The notes below the pieces were generated by a model, which worked only from the letters and a program-made list of their open reading frames with translations, was not told the DNA's origin and made no database searches. From assembly GCA_024803745.1 (NCBI GenBank), contig JANJXV010000002.1, positions 37,531,001 through 37,595,000 on the forward strand: a stretch of 64,000 bases of DNA, in the 5' to 3' direction. A program made the translations under genes and the position numbers. This document shows positions 33,648-45,310 of this stretch, piece by piece; the stretch's first letter is position 1; each line of letters begins with the position of its first letter. This DNA is from Megascapheus bottae. Lineage: Eukaryota; Chordata; Mammalia; Rodentia; Geomyidae.

Positions 33648-33782
33648 ATGTTTATATGTATATATAATGTAATGTATATGTATATACATTAAATACATAT
33701 ACACATATACATATATGTACACATACATATGTATCTGTACACACATATATGTACATACATAGTATATGTTATGTATATTCAA
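33648..33782. repeat. (TATG/CATA)n alternating purine-pyrimidine tract
   Basis: Imperfect ta/tg/ca dinucleotides with many self-complementary words (acatatatgt, tgtacatac). Confidence 0.85.
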
Positions 33783-33817
33783 GACCACTTTTTAGAGAGG
33801 GTAAAGGAGTTTATTAT

Positions 33818-33975
33818 CACCAGGCACGATGACTCATGCTTATAATCCTAGCTACTCTGGAGGCTGAGATCTCACGATCGAGATTCAAAGCCAGCTCAGG
33901 CACTAAAAACCTTGAGACTCCTCCAATTAACCACTAAAAAACCAAAAATGGTGCTCTGGCTCAAGGGGTAGCTCC
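33818..33975 (+). repeat. SINE-B, 3'-truncated
   Basis: The head is 'ccaggcacgatgactcatgc'. The right monomer breaks off at 'ggctcaaggggtag'. Confidence 0.75.
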
Positions 33976-34324
33976 ACTCAGATAGCCCCACCTAATCTGT
34001 CCCCAACCTGTATTCCAGCAACAGTCCCACTGGGCCACTTTCCCAAAACTGGATTCTGGAAGGTCCCTTTGCCAGGTGGGGTAACTTTGTCTACTATATT
34101 ACTGTGCATGTATGAATGAACCCATAGACAACATAATACCATTTGGTAGTTTTGTTTTAGATGCATTGACTGTTGTAGAGATACATATCTTCTCTTAAGG
34201 CCTCAGAGTCAGCTTGCTGATTAAGTCCCCACCCTGTGTGATCACCTGTTTACAAAAATTAGGTAAGTTTCTACTTTCCTGCTCCTGTTTTGTTTTCCCA
34301 GTATGACGCACAAATTTCTGCCCC

Positions 34325-34605
34325 AATGGTTACAGTCTCAGTACACGCATCCGAAAATGACTCTCCCCCCAATTCCTGTAGCCCATGTAACACCTCCTCG
34401 GAATTGACTCTCCTGCAAAATTCCGATGATCCATGTAATGTGACCCATATGACTGCCCCCTGAAATTTAGTTTAAATTCTTCCCACACCTGTCCACTGCT
34501 ACTGCCTCTATTCCTGCTTGGAACAGTCTAGCAGGACTGTCTCCCCTTGACCCAATATTGGTCACTTGCTTCTCATTTCTTACAGAATCTAATTTGTATA
34601 TTCTT
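34325..34605 (+). repeat. Possible ERV LTR-like fragment
   Basis: 'ggaacagtctagcaggactg', then 'ccccttgacccaatattggtc', then 'acttgcttctc' resembles the polyadenylation and U5 end of gammaretrovirus-like LTRs. The upstream 'cccatgtaa...' blocks repeat loosely (34380-34450). No terminal duplication or internal region seen. Confidence 0.3.
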
Positions 34606-36030
34606 GTTTAGAAGGACCTTACTGTTGGGGTTTTGAGCATTGTTATCTTGTTGATCAAAAAAGATACTTAAAAATTATATTCTACAGAAGTATCTACTTT
34701 TTACAGCTTTAGCTCCTTGGCAAGCCTCCTCAACCCCCGACTTTCACCACAGCCCACAAGCTCAGTTTGCTCTTTATCTTGTGATTAGGAAATCCCACAC
34801 GTCACCTCCATTCCATGCTGTCTTTCTTCTCATGGTGAGTCTAACGTGGTTTTGGATTTAGTATGGCAAGTATAGCTTTACATCAAGATGAGGGAGGGAA
34901 CCTCCACCAGCCTTGTTTTTGACTTAAATCCATTATAATGCTTTTGACAGGGAGAGCATGGGATTAGCAACTGCTGGGTCTGGGTGTAAGATCTTACAGC
35001 AGCTTTTGCATAGGCACCTGCTGCTTTCAGAACTACCTGAGGGAAAGCCACACAGAAAAAGCTCCCCCCCACCCCGTTAGAGTTCTATGTATAGTTGGGA
35101 AAGCTTAAATAACAAGGAAAGAAAACTGCAAATAAAAGAATGGAAAAGAGCTAGAGGAGGCAAAAGGAAGGGAAGAGCGTTGATGAAAGGCTATGCTAAG
35201 GCAAAAAGTTGCATGCCAGCGTGAGCCTAAAAATGGCCAGAAAGAATATCTGCAGGCAACTTCCAAATTTTCCAGTACCCTAGTGGGAAGCATAATTATC
35301 TCAAATTCCCACCAGATGTCGTCATTTGAAACATCACACCTCTGCTTCTTTGGTTGTGTAAGTTGTCAATGCTTCTAGAAGTAGGAACCATTCTGAGCTG
35401 CTGTCTCGGAATGGTTATCACGCCCATACCCATTCTCTCCAGAGGATGGGACACAGCCTGGAAATGTGTACATGACTCAAGTTATCTCTTCCGTATGCTT
35501 ACCATGCTGTGGGACAGGCAAGGGGCACTGTGTGATGAAGCTAGTGATCCTTGATGGGTGTTTGGACACATTAGAGATGTGACATATGATACCAGCTGCC
35601 ACCTGGTTACAGCAAAGTGCAGGGAAAGTCTCTATTTTGTCGGGTGTTCATCCTCGTCTGCTTCCCACGGGTTGAGTGTCAGAGGAAACCAGTCAGTGTG
35701 CAGACTTCCCAGCCTCAGAAGCTGATGAGACAGCAGATGCATAATCATTCCGTTCACCTGACTTGGGGGAGCCAGTCTCTTGGGTGGTCGGCCAAGCACT
35801 GACCTGCTGGAAGGTGTTCACTCAGGACAGGTTGGTGCATTTCTTTCCCAAATCTGACTTAGAGGAATAGCAGACAGTCGGTTTTGAAAGACAGCTATAA
35901 AATGCTATATGGGAATTCATTTGTGAGATACAGAGAAGCCACATTTTGAGAGGTGGAAACCAGAGTCTTTATTAGAAAGCCAGTGATTATGAGTGGACAA
36001 CTGTCCCCCCAAAACTTTCAGTCTTGAATA
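34606..36030. other. Intron 1 sequence, nothing recognised
   Basis: Relatively GC-balanced, repeat-poor 1.4 kb with only short frames. Confidence 0.4.
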
Positions 36031-36053
36031 CATGTAAAACTGATAGGAAACAG

Positions 36054-36172
36054 AGCCATGAGGATAACAGAGTAAAGGGAGAACAGATAAACAATCTCCA
36101 CAAACCGGATGAACTCTAATGGAGAGCTGAATAGGAGAGTCGGGAGACAGGAGACACGGCGCAGAATGGTGG
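36054..36172 (+). repeat. LTR-like repeat, arm 1 of an inverted pair
   Basis: 'gagtaaagggagaacagata', 'acaaaccggatgaactctaa', 'ggagagctgaatagg' and 'gggagacaggagacacggc' recur on the opposite strand at 36856-36991. Just beyond the arm, 'ctatatagggtcagggcagg' (about 36191-36210) looks like a promoter TATA region. Confidence 0.6.
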
Positions 36173-36855
36173 TTGAGCAGCTCAGAGTCTATATAGGGTC
36201 AGGGCAGGAAAGGGTCAGAGGGAGCTCAATAGGTTGTGCAAGTCCAGTCATCTGTTGTCCAAGTCCTCACCCCTGCCTCCAGGAATTTAGGCCTGCCCAT
36301 CACTTTCATCTACTTTCATCTACCAAGAAGCCAAAGGGAAACCCAAGAGGCCACAAGCTAAGCCCAAATTACGAGAGAGGCTGACACCATGATATTTTAG
36401 TAACATCAGTAGGCAGAGATAGCTCATCAGTGTTATGCATTTGAAGAAGCTTCTCAAACTGATCAAGTTATCTTCATGGCACACATGGGAAGAAGATGTA
36501 TAGATTCTTGCTTTTGAGGGTCCATGATTAAGCTTTCTGACACATTAGGTTAGTATGGGAAGCTACTAGGTTGCTGATAAGAGAACAGAGAGCCCCAATG
36601 CAGTTTATGACTCCAAGTATGGCATAAGCATCATGATTACATCTGAAATATGGATACTGGATTTATCAGGAGTCATCTTGGCATCTTGATGGATAAAAGG
36701 GACTTTCCAAAAACTCTTAGTAGTGAAACACCCTTACCTGCAGGTGGATAGTTGGGCAATAGGTTTCTGGACCTTCCAGACCTGTACCAAGAATTCCGGA
36801 GACTCTTTGAACCCTGGCCCCTGACCATGACCTTATTTAGGCCCCACCACCTAAG
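36173..36855. other. Spacer between inverted repeat arms
   Basis: The parts next to each arm also show weaker inverted similarity (TATA-like region and G-rich stretch). The middle 36400-36720 shows none. No coding frame. Confidence 0.4.
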
Positions 36856-36991
36856 CCACCATTATGCCATGCCTCCTGTCTCCTGACTTTTCTCAGATCA
36901 TCATGGTGTCTCTTTTCAGCTCTCTATTAGAGTTGATCTGGTTTGTTGAGCTGGTTTTTCTGCTCTTTCTTTACTCTTACTCTCCTGGCTC
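36856..36991 (-). repeat. LTR-like repeat, arm 2 of an inverted pair
   Basis: The reverse complement aligns with 36054-36172 with an estimated three in four bases alike, including 'actctaatagagagctga' and 'gtcaggagacaggaggca'. On its own strand 'cctaaataaggtcatggtcag' follows, aligned with the TATA-like part of arm 1. Confidence 0.6.
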
Positions 36992-37535
36992 AACTTTCTA
37001 ATAATATTAAGTGCATTCAAGGCTGCAAATTTTGGGGGGACATGTGTCCACTCACAGCCACTGACTTTCTAATGAAGACTCTGGACTTCACCTATCAAAA
37101 TGTGGTTTCTCTGTATCTCATGATCCCATATAACACATCAATCCTTCATAGCCCTGAAGTTATATGGGGGTCAAATAGGCTTAGGTGGATTCTATACCCA
37201 TAGGGCTCTGTTTTATAGCTGGGCAACACTGCACTTAGGAAAATCCTAATTTCATACAGGGACTTGGCCATCCTCCCCTCTAGAGTCAGTGGCATTATCT
37301 CCATCACCCTGGAATGTAAACACATCTCTACCCATGCTATGCTGGTCAGAGAATAAATGTGCCCTCTGATCTACAGAAACACTACCTCTAGATTCCAAGG
37401 CTATTGGCTATGTAAATAACCCAAGAAAGATAAACTGGCAGAATACTTGTGAAACGTGGAGAATGAACTTCCAGCACCAAACACTATTAAGCTTCCTTGA
37501 GTCTCCTCCAGTTGACACAAACCCATGGCTGGTTT
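36992..37535. other. Intron 1 sequence, nothing recognised
   Basis: No gene or repeat signature seen. Confidence 0.4.
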
Positions 37536-37539
37536 ACTT

Positions 37540-37733
37540 GAGTGATCTTCTACTTAGGAGGTTGAGATATGAGGATTGTGATTCAAAGCCCAGGCATTAA
37601 AGTTACTGAGACTCTTATTTCCAGTTAACCACCAAAAAGCTGGAAGTAGAACTGTGGCTTAAATGGTAGAGTACTAGCATTGAGTAAAATGTTCAGGGAG
37701 AGTGACCAGGCCCTGAGTGTAAACCTTAGTGTG
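37540..37733 (+). repeat. SINE-B, diverged
   Basis: The junction 'accaccaaaaagctggaagtag' and right monomer ending 'gtgtaaaccttagtgtgac' are clear; the head is worn. Confidence 0.7.

Positions 37734-37761
<28 letters not shown>
37734..37761. repeat. (CA)n microsatellite at a SINE tail
   Basis: It begins at the exact 3' end of the SINE-B. Confidence 0.95.
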
Positions 37762-37765
<4 letters not shown>

Positions 37766-39210
37766 TCTTGCTTCATTTAATTGACAGTTTGATTCCTAGA
37801 AAAGATAAAGCTTGGCTCACAGCTTTATACACACCAATAAATACAAACACAATTCAAACCTGCTGAAACCTGCCTTCTCTCTCTCTCGCTCTCAGATATA
37901 ATAGACAGGAGAGCTTTGCCTCCAATATATATTAAGATATATTAGGAAGCTTTACTTTATATATATATGTGCACAATCATGCATATATTATGTATATTCT
38001 ATACATATGTATATATATGAAAGACAAAGAGAGAAAGGACTGGTTTTGTGAGACATAGTTGTGGATTCGTGCTGGCATCAAGCCCACAGGGCAGATGCAG
38101 AGCCTGAGAGGTAAGCAGACTTGAGATGTACCAGGAACACAGTCTGGATCAACAGAAGGGAGTTATCATGTGTCCACTTTCCCAGGGGACCTTCATGGTG
38201 GCCCTTTAATGTGTGGGATAGGTTAGGGTGACTCCGAGAAGACTGGCAGCAAACCTATTTCAAGGTCTTTCTGCTTTTATTTAAAAGTAAACTTAAAATA
38301 TGTGCTCTGACTACTCTTTCTCATGCATGAGTTTTGCACAGGGAGAAATGTTCAGTTCCTGTGGCTTACCGACCCATTGGAAGGATATGGTAGACAAGAA
38401 AGTGTCCGGTCTCTAACAGAATTTTCCTATCCCTAATCTTTTTCTTCTCAATATGAACCTCTGATTAACAGCCTCTTGGTTATTATATTTTCAATCCATG
38501 CTTGGCTCTGGAGCCATCTTGGTGGCCTCTGCATTATAAAATTCAGACAACATTTCTCCTTGGGGCATTTCAACGACTCAACTAGTGCTTGAGTTCAACC
38601 GGATGCTCCTAAAGTCCTTTTCCTTGCTCTGGCCTTCTGTTTTTCTGTTGCTACTCTTGTGTTGTGAATCCTCAATCCAGCCTGGGCTCAAAGCCTTACC
38701 TTTTAGCAAGGCCTATAAGAAGCCAGTGTTCTTCTGGGATTGTGCTTTCATTACAGATTTCAGGAGGGATGAGGAGTAGTTCAGTAATGACTCCTTCAAC
38801 TGAAAGCGGCCCTCTTCCATTTTCTCCTGCATTGTTTCACCAGCAGCCTCTGGACCTTCTGACAAGTACAGGGCACCAGATCTTGGAGAAGTTCTGAAGC
38901 CCTACATCCTCTTCTGCCCACACACATACCAAATGTGTCAATGTGTACCCACACGCCACAATAAATGTATTTTTTGCTGTAAACAATGAAAAGCATGTTA
39001 ATCATTTGGTTTTTGAAACCATTTATACAACTTTGATTGGCTCATATTTGTCAGGAGTTTAGATTTCATAAAAGGAAGAACATTTAACCCACTAAAGTTT
39101 GTACGTATAATAAGCTATCTTTGAATGATAAACAACAATTAAAGAAGTACTAGATATTGTAGACATTTACTTAGATATTTGTACTTTTTTTTTTTTTACA
39201 GATGTGAGCC
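37762..39210. other. Intron 1 sequence with TA-rich patches
   Basis: Contains TA-rich alternating sequence at 37925-38020. No gene. The rest is repeat-poor. Confidence 0.4.
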
Positions 39211-39224
39211 ACCACGCTGGCTTT

Positions 39225-39667
39225 TTTTTATTAAAGAATTTATTAGCATTGATTTTTACATCATATTTCAAATGACATGTTTAACAAACAAGTGTTCAAG
39301 AAGGGAATCTCTATATACAGTCACTGGCACTTAGTTTTTAGAACATAATCACAATTAGGCTAAGGGTTTGTATATCATAGGTACATATTAATTTATGAAA
39401 TAAAACATTATATCTATAGAGTCATAGGTTTTTATGCCTATGTAGTTGTGTTTATATTTCCAATACCATGTCCATAGCATTGGGTATGCAAATATTGAGT
39501 CCTCGCTTTTGTACTGTTTGGATCTAATATCCACATATTAAGGATACCAGGCGCCTTTTGTTCCTTTGGTCTTGACTTGTCTCACTCAACATGATTCACT
39601 CTAGATTCATCCACTTCCCTACAAATGCCATTATTTTATGTTGTCTGTTGGCTATGTAGAATTCCAT

Positions 39668-39716
<49 letters not shown>

Positions 39717-39760
39717 CACATTTTCTGTATCCATTCATCTTGTACTTTTTTTTGTTTTCT
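39225..39760 (-). mobile_element. Older L1 3' end
   Basis: The plus strand reads 'cttgtctcactcaacatgat', then 'tccacttccctacaaatgcc', then 'tagaattccattgtgtg', then 'ccacattttctgtatccatt', the reverse of the L1 'aatggaatac...' 3' region. A (GT)(AT)n expansion sits exactly in the 'tgtgtata' word of this block. Its 3' UTR differs from the family at 16381. Confidence 0.75.
39669..39713. repeat. (GT)n(AT)n compound microsatellite in L1
   Basis: Six GT then about 16 AT units, grown inside the L1 3' UTR. Confidence 0.95.
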
Positions 39761-40230
39761 TCATTATATTCCGGAGACAATGACCTGTTTTAAGCCAGCA
39801 AATCTTTATGTATACCCCAAGGAAAGACTGGAGACACTAGAACTATTCTGTCCAGTGTTTAAGGCAGGCCAGCAAGAAGCCTGACCTGCAAGACCTACAG
39901 AAAGAGATGAGTCCTTACTCTTACTGTGTCTCTTTCCAGGACCAGCCCCATAAGGCTAACAGTTTTTTCCATATTGGACTTTTTTTTTTGGTCTCATTAT
40001 GCTTGCTGCAGATCATAACTAGACTTGAGACTGGCTAGGTAGTATATTCCCTTATAGGGGTATTTCCTCAAGTCTAGAGGATGCTTCACTTGGGAGTGCA
40101 TGTGGTTTGAAGTGCAGGGGGAGGGATTTGGGACAAAGAATCCTGGTAGGGAACTTAGGCCTTAGAAGCCACGCTAAACATCTCAGACCTTATCTTACAC
40201 ATCAGGGAGAACTAACATTCCAGGAGCTGT
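39761..40230. other. Intron 1 sequence, nothing recognised
   Basis: No gene or repeat signature seen. Confidence 0.4.
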
Positions 40231-40234
40231 CTCA

Positions 40235-40341
40235 AATAATACATTTAAAGCATAATCCAAGAAGAATGCCATTCGTGTTAAATTGAAACCCCTTTGTCTA
40301 GCTAATTAAAGATAATAGTAATAATAACAATAATAATAATA
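40235..40341 (+). repeat. (TAA)-tailed unassigned repeat, copy 2
   Basis: 'gttaaattgaaacccctttg', then 'tctagctaattaaagataat', then (AATAAT)n matches 44977-45036 base for base over most positions. Confidence 0.6.
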
Positions 40342-41255
40342 GTCAAAAATGTCATTGATTTGTTGCCCTTTCCCTTTCTCCAATTCTTCAAGCATGGAGC
40401 CTTCCTTTAATATCTTGAATTTTTTCTGAACAACTAGACAGACCCAGCTATCCAATAAATCCCAGAGGAGACTTAGTGTAAGCACCATGTAGACTTTAGA
40501 GTGACCACTGGAGTTCCATGTGTTTTGTGTTTGGGTTAGTCAGTGTTTTTCCTGGGCTTTAATATTAGGTCTTTTCCACCAAATGATAAGGTTGAACAAG
40601 GGTGGAAATTACAGGGTAGGAATCACAGTGGCATTTCAGTATAAGCTATCACTTCCATTCATGTTGCAAGGATTTGCAAGGACTGTTCTTTATTTTTTTG
40701 TGTTTTTTTTTGTGTGTGTGTCCTCATTTAATTTACCATATGTTTTATTCATTTCTTTTATTTTATGGCCATTATTTTTCTTTAAGAAAATATGACCAAT
40801 ATCTAAAAATCAGACTTCCCTAACTCTCTGAATTTCTAGCTTTATCTGACAATTGATATGTACAAAGACAGTGGTCTTGTAGTCCCACATAGCAACTAGC
40901 TACTTTCTTAGATGTGTTTTCTCACCAGTTTACCCTGCCTGCTCCCTGCATGCTCTCTGCCCTACCCTGAGGATACGGGCTCTCTTTCTTCTGAGCAGTT
41001 ACTTCCTGGTATGGGGTTGTTGACTCAAGTAGGTGACCTGCTTGGCTCTTGAGGCACTTCAACTTGAGACCATTTTTACCTGAGCACTGAGTTGATTCAT
41101 ATTTACTGTAAATATTGGTGTATGTTAATTCACATCTGCTGGAGCCTTTGATGCTTTCAGTTTCAATTTGTTCCACCATTCTTCCCTTCTTTATTGTCTC
41201 CTTATGGATTGTTTGGATTTGTTGCCTCTGTGTTTGTATGTGTGTGTACACATGC
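40342..41255. other. Intron 1 sequence, nothing recognised
   Basis: No gene. A 109-codon - frame at 40922-41251 has no recognisable family. Confidence 0.4.
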
Positions 41256-41259
41256 GCAT

Positions 41260-41460
41260 GTATGTGCAGGTCCTGGCACTGTCCCAGAACTTCTTTTGCT
41301 CAAGGCTTTAACCATTTGAGCCACAGCTCCACTTACTTCTGGCTTTTGGGTCGTTAATTGGATTTAAGAGTCTTATGGAGTTTCCTGTGAGGGTTGGTTT
41401 CAAACCATGATCCTCAGATCTCATACTGAGTAGCTTGGATTACAAGAGGATGCACCAAAG
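41260..41460 (-). repeat. SINE-B, diverged
   Basis: A partial right monomer, the junction near 41335-41350 and a worn B1-like head to about 41455. Confidence 0.65.
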
Positions 41461-41805
41461 AGCCTCGCCAACACAAGCACTTGTAAAAAAATTCTTCCAG
41501 AGTCAGTCATTACATTAATTCACCTAAAGATTATCTCTATTGTTTTAATTTTTCACATCTCAGTCTCATATCTTTCTATATTCTTTGCACACCCTCTTTA
41601 TAATGTTTCTCAGGTCTTTATCTGTTGGCAATTTTCTTTTACCCGAAGGATATTTTTAGGATTAGTTTTATTGAGAATGTATTGATGTCATATTCATTCA
41701 GGTTTTCTTTTTCTATATATGTCTTTTTCCGCTTTTCCTTCTCTCTACTACTTGGGAAGTTATAGATTGTTTTGCTTCTCTCCCCTACTCCAACATTCTT
41801 TTCAT
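41461..41805. other. Intron 1 sequence, possible old L1
   Basis: The AT-rich sequence 'gtctttatctgttggcaattttc' through 'tattgagaatgtattgatgtc' could be antisense L1. Not firm. Confidence 0.3.
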
Positions 41806-41811
41806 TTGTTG

Positions 41812-42104
41812 AGGTGGGGGAGTGGGAATCATGGGACTTGAACGCTGGGCCTGGGCACTGTCCCTGAGCTCTTCAGCTGAGGGCTACTGTCCTACCCCTG
41901 GGCCTGAGTGTTGTCCCTGAGCTCTTCAGCTCAAAGCTACCCCTTACCCCTTGAGCCACAGCCCCACTTCCCATTTTCTAGAGATTAATTGAAGATAAGA
42001 GTCTCGTGGCTTTGTGGTCCCCGGGTTGGTGTTGAACCGTGATCCTCATATCTCAGCCCCGAGTAGCTAGGATTACAGGTGTGAGCCACCACATCCAGCT
42101 CTCC
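41812..42104 (-). repeat. SINE-B variant with 53-bp internal duplication, copy 2
   Basis: Unit 1 (41860-41912) and unit 2 (41913-41965) both contain 'gtccctgagctcttcagct'. The joint 'cctacccctgggcct' is identical to that at 24242-24538, so the two copies descend from one duplicated source. Confidence 0.85.
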
Positions 42105-42327
42105 ACCATTATTTTCTCTAAAGTTACAATGTCCATATTAAATTGCTATTCCTTGTCAAGCAATATAAAGAACTCAGAATGTAATTAGTTTTATTTTATT
42201 GCTGTTAACACTTTTAAATTCCTCTAAATATTTTAACTTGCCAATAATTTAACTCCTTTTCCCAAACATTTTAGAACAATATGAGTGTTATAATATTACT
42301 AGCACAATAATTATCTACCTAGGTCAT

Positions 42328-42354
42328 TTTTATTTTATTTTATTTTATTTTATA
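42328..42354. repeat. (TTTTA)n microsatellite at a SINE tail
   Basis: Five ATTTT units on the tail side of the following SINE-A. Confidence 0.9.
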
Positions 42355-42357
42355 TTT

Positions 42358-42524
42358 TGTTAGTTTGGGGCTTGTCCCTGAGTTGCTTTTGCTCAAGGTT
42401 AGCACTCTACCCCATGAGCCACAGCACCACTTCTGGCATGTTCTGTTTATGTGATACTGAGGAATCAAACCCAGGTCTTTATGCATGCTAGGCAAGCACT
42501 CCCACTAAGTCACAATCCCAGCTT
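42358..42524 (-). repeat. SINE-A, internally deleted
   Basis: It lacks part of the right monomer; the B box and 'catgctaggcaagcactccc' remain. Confidence 0.75.
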
Positions 42525-43809
42525 ATTGTATATTTATATTGTTTTCTTGTCTCCCTTTCTGCTGTTCCTTTTTCTCTTCTATTTTCATTTTTTAAAAACA
42601 AGATTCCACCTGAGGGAAAATAAGTCACGTTTATCATTCTGAATATGGCTTATTTCACTTAACAAGATGATGTCCAATTCTATCCATTTTCTTGAAATAT
42701 GGTAGTTTCGTTATTTTATGGCTGAATAAAGGAATGTCTTATTTTGCAATCCATTCTCCCACTCATGGGCACCTAGATGATTCTAAGTGATAGTGAATCA
42801 TTGTGAATTTTGTTATAATCAACATGTTCATATGGGTCTCTCCATTGCGTTCTGACTTTAATTTCTTTAGGCATAAACCGAGGTATGATACAACTGGATC
42901 ATATACTTATTCTTTTTCAGTTTGTGAGGGACCTCCAATTTGGTTTCCAACCAACAATGTATAAAGTTTCCTTTTCCTCCACATCTTTACCAGGATTAAT
43001 TGGTTTTTATTTTATTGATTATACTAATTTTCTTTTTCTTAATTGGCTCTTTTATTTCATTGGTCTATTTGTCTGTTTCTGTGTCTCATGTTGGTTTTAT
43101 TGTTACAGGTCTGTAGTATAATTTGAAATCAAGTTTTATAAACACCTTTAGTATTAAAATGCTTCTGCATTGGTCTTTTGTGCTTTCATATAATTGATTA
43201 TTTATTTTGGTGGAGTATGTCATTGGGATTTTGATGGGGGTTGCATTGAATCTGTAAATTGCTTTCAGTGGGGTTACCATTATCAACATTCATTCTGCCA
43301 ATCCATGAACATGGGAGGTCTTTCCAGCTTTTACTGTTTTCAGTTTCTTTCTTTTCCCAGTGTTTGGTATTTTTCACTAGAGAGGTGCTCAATATCTTTG
43401 ATTAAATTTATCCTTAGATATTGTAAATTTGGAGTACTACTGTGGATGGGATAGTTTCTTATTTTTTTATAGACATATAGAAAAGCTACTGCTATATTGT
43501 GTACTGATTTTTTCTATCCTGCTCCTTTGCTGAAAATATTTATCTGATATAAGAGTTTTCTCCAGTTCTTTTTTCATTGACTGTGTGTATGTATTCATGT
43601 TATTTATTTATGCTATGATCTTTATTATTTCTTTCTATCTATTGATTTTTAGTTGACTTGGGTTATTCTTCTTTAGCTTAGTCTTTTAAGTGCTTTATTA
43701 AGGTTTCTCCCCCTCCCCCAATCTCTAATTTAAGTATATAATACAGTTATAATTCTTGTCTTAGCACTAGCTTTACTGTGTTTCAAAGTTTCTAGTAAGT
43801 AATGTTTTT

Positions 43810-44011
43810 TATTTATTTTTTTTTGCCAGTGCTGGGCTTGGGCTCAGGGCATGAGCATTATCTTTGGGTTTTCTTAAAATTAGAGCTCTATCATTTGAGC
43901 CACAGCACCACTTATGGCTTTTTTCTGTGTATGTGGTACCGAGGAATTGAACCCCAGTCTTCATGCATGCGAGGCAAGCTCCCTGCCACTGGGCCAAGCT
44001 CCCGGCCCCCT
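43810..44011 (-). repeat. SINE-A with 12-bp TSD, inside L1
   Basis: Duplications agtaatgttttt lie at 43798-43809 and 44012-44023. Confidence 0.92.
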
Positions 44012-44415
44012 AGTAATGTTTTTAGATTCATCTAATTCTTGTTTTGGTGAAAATTCTGTAAGATTATGAGAAGGATGTTTATTTTGATGCTGTGTAGAAT
44101 ATTCTTTGATGCCTTAAGTCCACTTGCTTATATTGACATTTAATTGTGAAGTATTGTGAAGTTTTTCTAAGCCCCCCCACCCTGTTGAAGCATCTAGATA
44201 TTCTGTCTATTACTGAAAGTGGTGTTTTGAAATCTCCCATTATTATTTTGCTGGAGTCTAACTATGCTTATACATGTGTTTTATGAAACTGTGTGCAGCA
44301 GTGTTTGATGCCTATATATAAATATTGGATCCTCTTGATAGATTGTTCTTTTTATCAATATGAAGTTAATTCCTTTGCCTCTTTTAACAAGCTTTGGGTT
44401 GAAATCTAATTTTTT

Positions 44416-44611
44416 TTTTTTGTGCCAGTCCTGGGCTTGGGTTCAGGGCTTGAGCTTTGTCCTTGGGTTTTCTCAAGGCTAGAGTTCTACCATTTGAGCC
44501 ATAACACCACTTCTGGCTTTTTTTTTCTGTGTATGTGGTACCGAGGAATCGAACCCGGGTGTTTGTGCATGCTAGGCAAGCATTCTACCAGTAGGCCAAA
44601 CTCCCGGCCCC
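44416..44611 (-). repeat. SINE-A with TSD, inside L1
   Basis: tgaaatctaatttttt (44400-44415) and tgaaatctgatttttt (44612-44627) differ at one base. Confidence 0.9.
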
Positions 44612-44717
44612 TGAAATCTGATTTTTTAAATATGAGTGCACTTGATCCTTTGTACTTTGGGCTCCATTTGCATGCCATGTCTTTTTAGACCTTTCCATTT
44701 AAGCTGTCTGTTTATTT

Positions 44718-44831
44718 TTTTTTATTTTGTACATAACCTTTCCTCTTTTTTTTATTGTAATTAGTAAAAGGGTTACATGATATTTGCCAGATAGAAGGTG
44801 CATTAATTCACATACATTGATACCCTTTCAC
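44718..44831 (-). mobile_element. Very short L1 3' tail with 17-bp TSD, inside older L1
   Basis: Only about 114 bp of the younger 3' UTR type ('gggttacatgatatttgcca') was inserted. Perfect duplications aagctgtctgtttattt flank it at 44701-44717 and 44832-44848. Confidence 0.92.
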
Positions 44832-44887
44832 AAGCTGTCTGTTTATTTTGGCCAATGAGATGTGTTTCTTGGGCAAAACATGGTTGG

Positions 44888-45040
44888 ATGTGAAATCGAA
44901 TTAGAAAAATGGAATGAATTGAGTGATGTTGGGAGAGATAGGGGATATTGATCAAGATTGTACTCATAAATTGACATGTTGAATTGAAACCCTTCTGTGC
45001 AACTACTTATAGATAATAATAACAATAATAATAAAATAAG
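44888..45040 (+). repeat. (TAA)-tailed unassigned repeat, copy 3, inside L1
   Basis: The body at 44888-45010 ends in (ATAATA)n. Likely duplications catggttgg (44879-44887) and catgattgg (45041-45049), one mismatch. L1 sequence resumes after it at 'gttatttgattagagaatta'. Confidence 0.6.
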
Positions 45041-45310
45041 CATGATTGGGTAGTTTTTCCTCTTCAATTAAATACATTCATGTATGTTATTTGATTAGAG
45101 AATTAAAACCATTGACATTTGGGGCTTTTATTGAAAAAACAGACAGTAATTTCTGTCATTTTGTGGCTTTTGTGCTTCCTGATTCTTTCCTAATCTTCAT
45201 TTGATCATCTCTTCCCCTGGTGTATTTATACTTTCCCATGTTTTCTTGGTTGCATTTATATCTTTTTTCTATGTGTGGATACCTTTATTGCTGACTTAGA
45301 GCTTTCTTAA

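Noticed and set aside
42885..43454. Several 60-86 codon frames with hydrophobic residues
   Set aside because: Antisense translations of the old L1.
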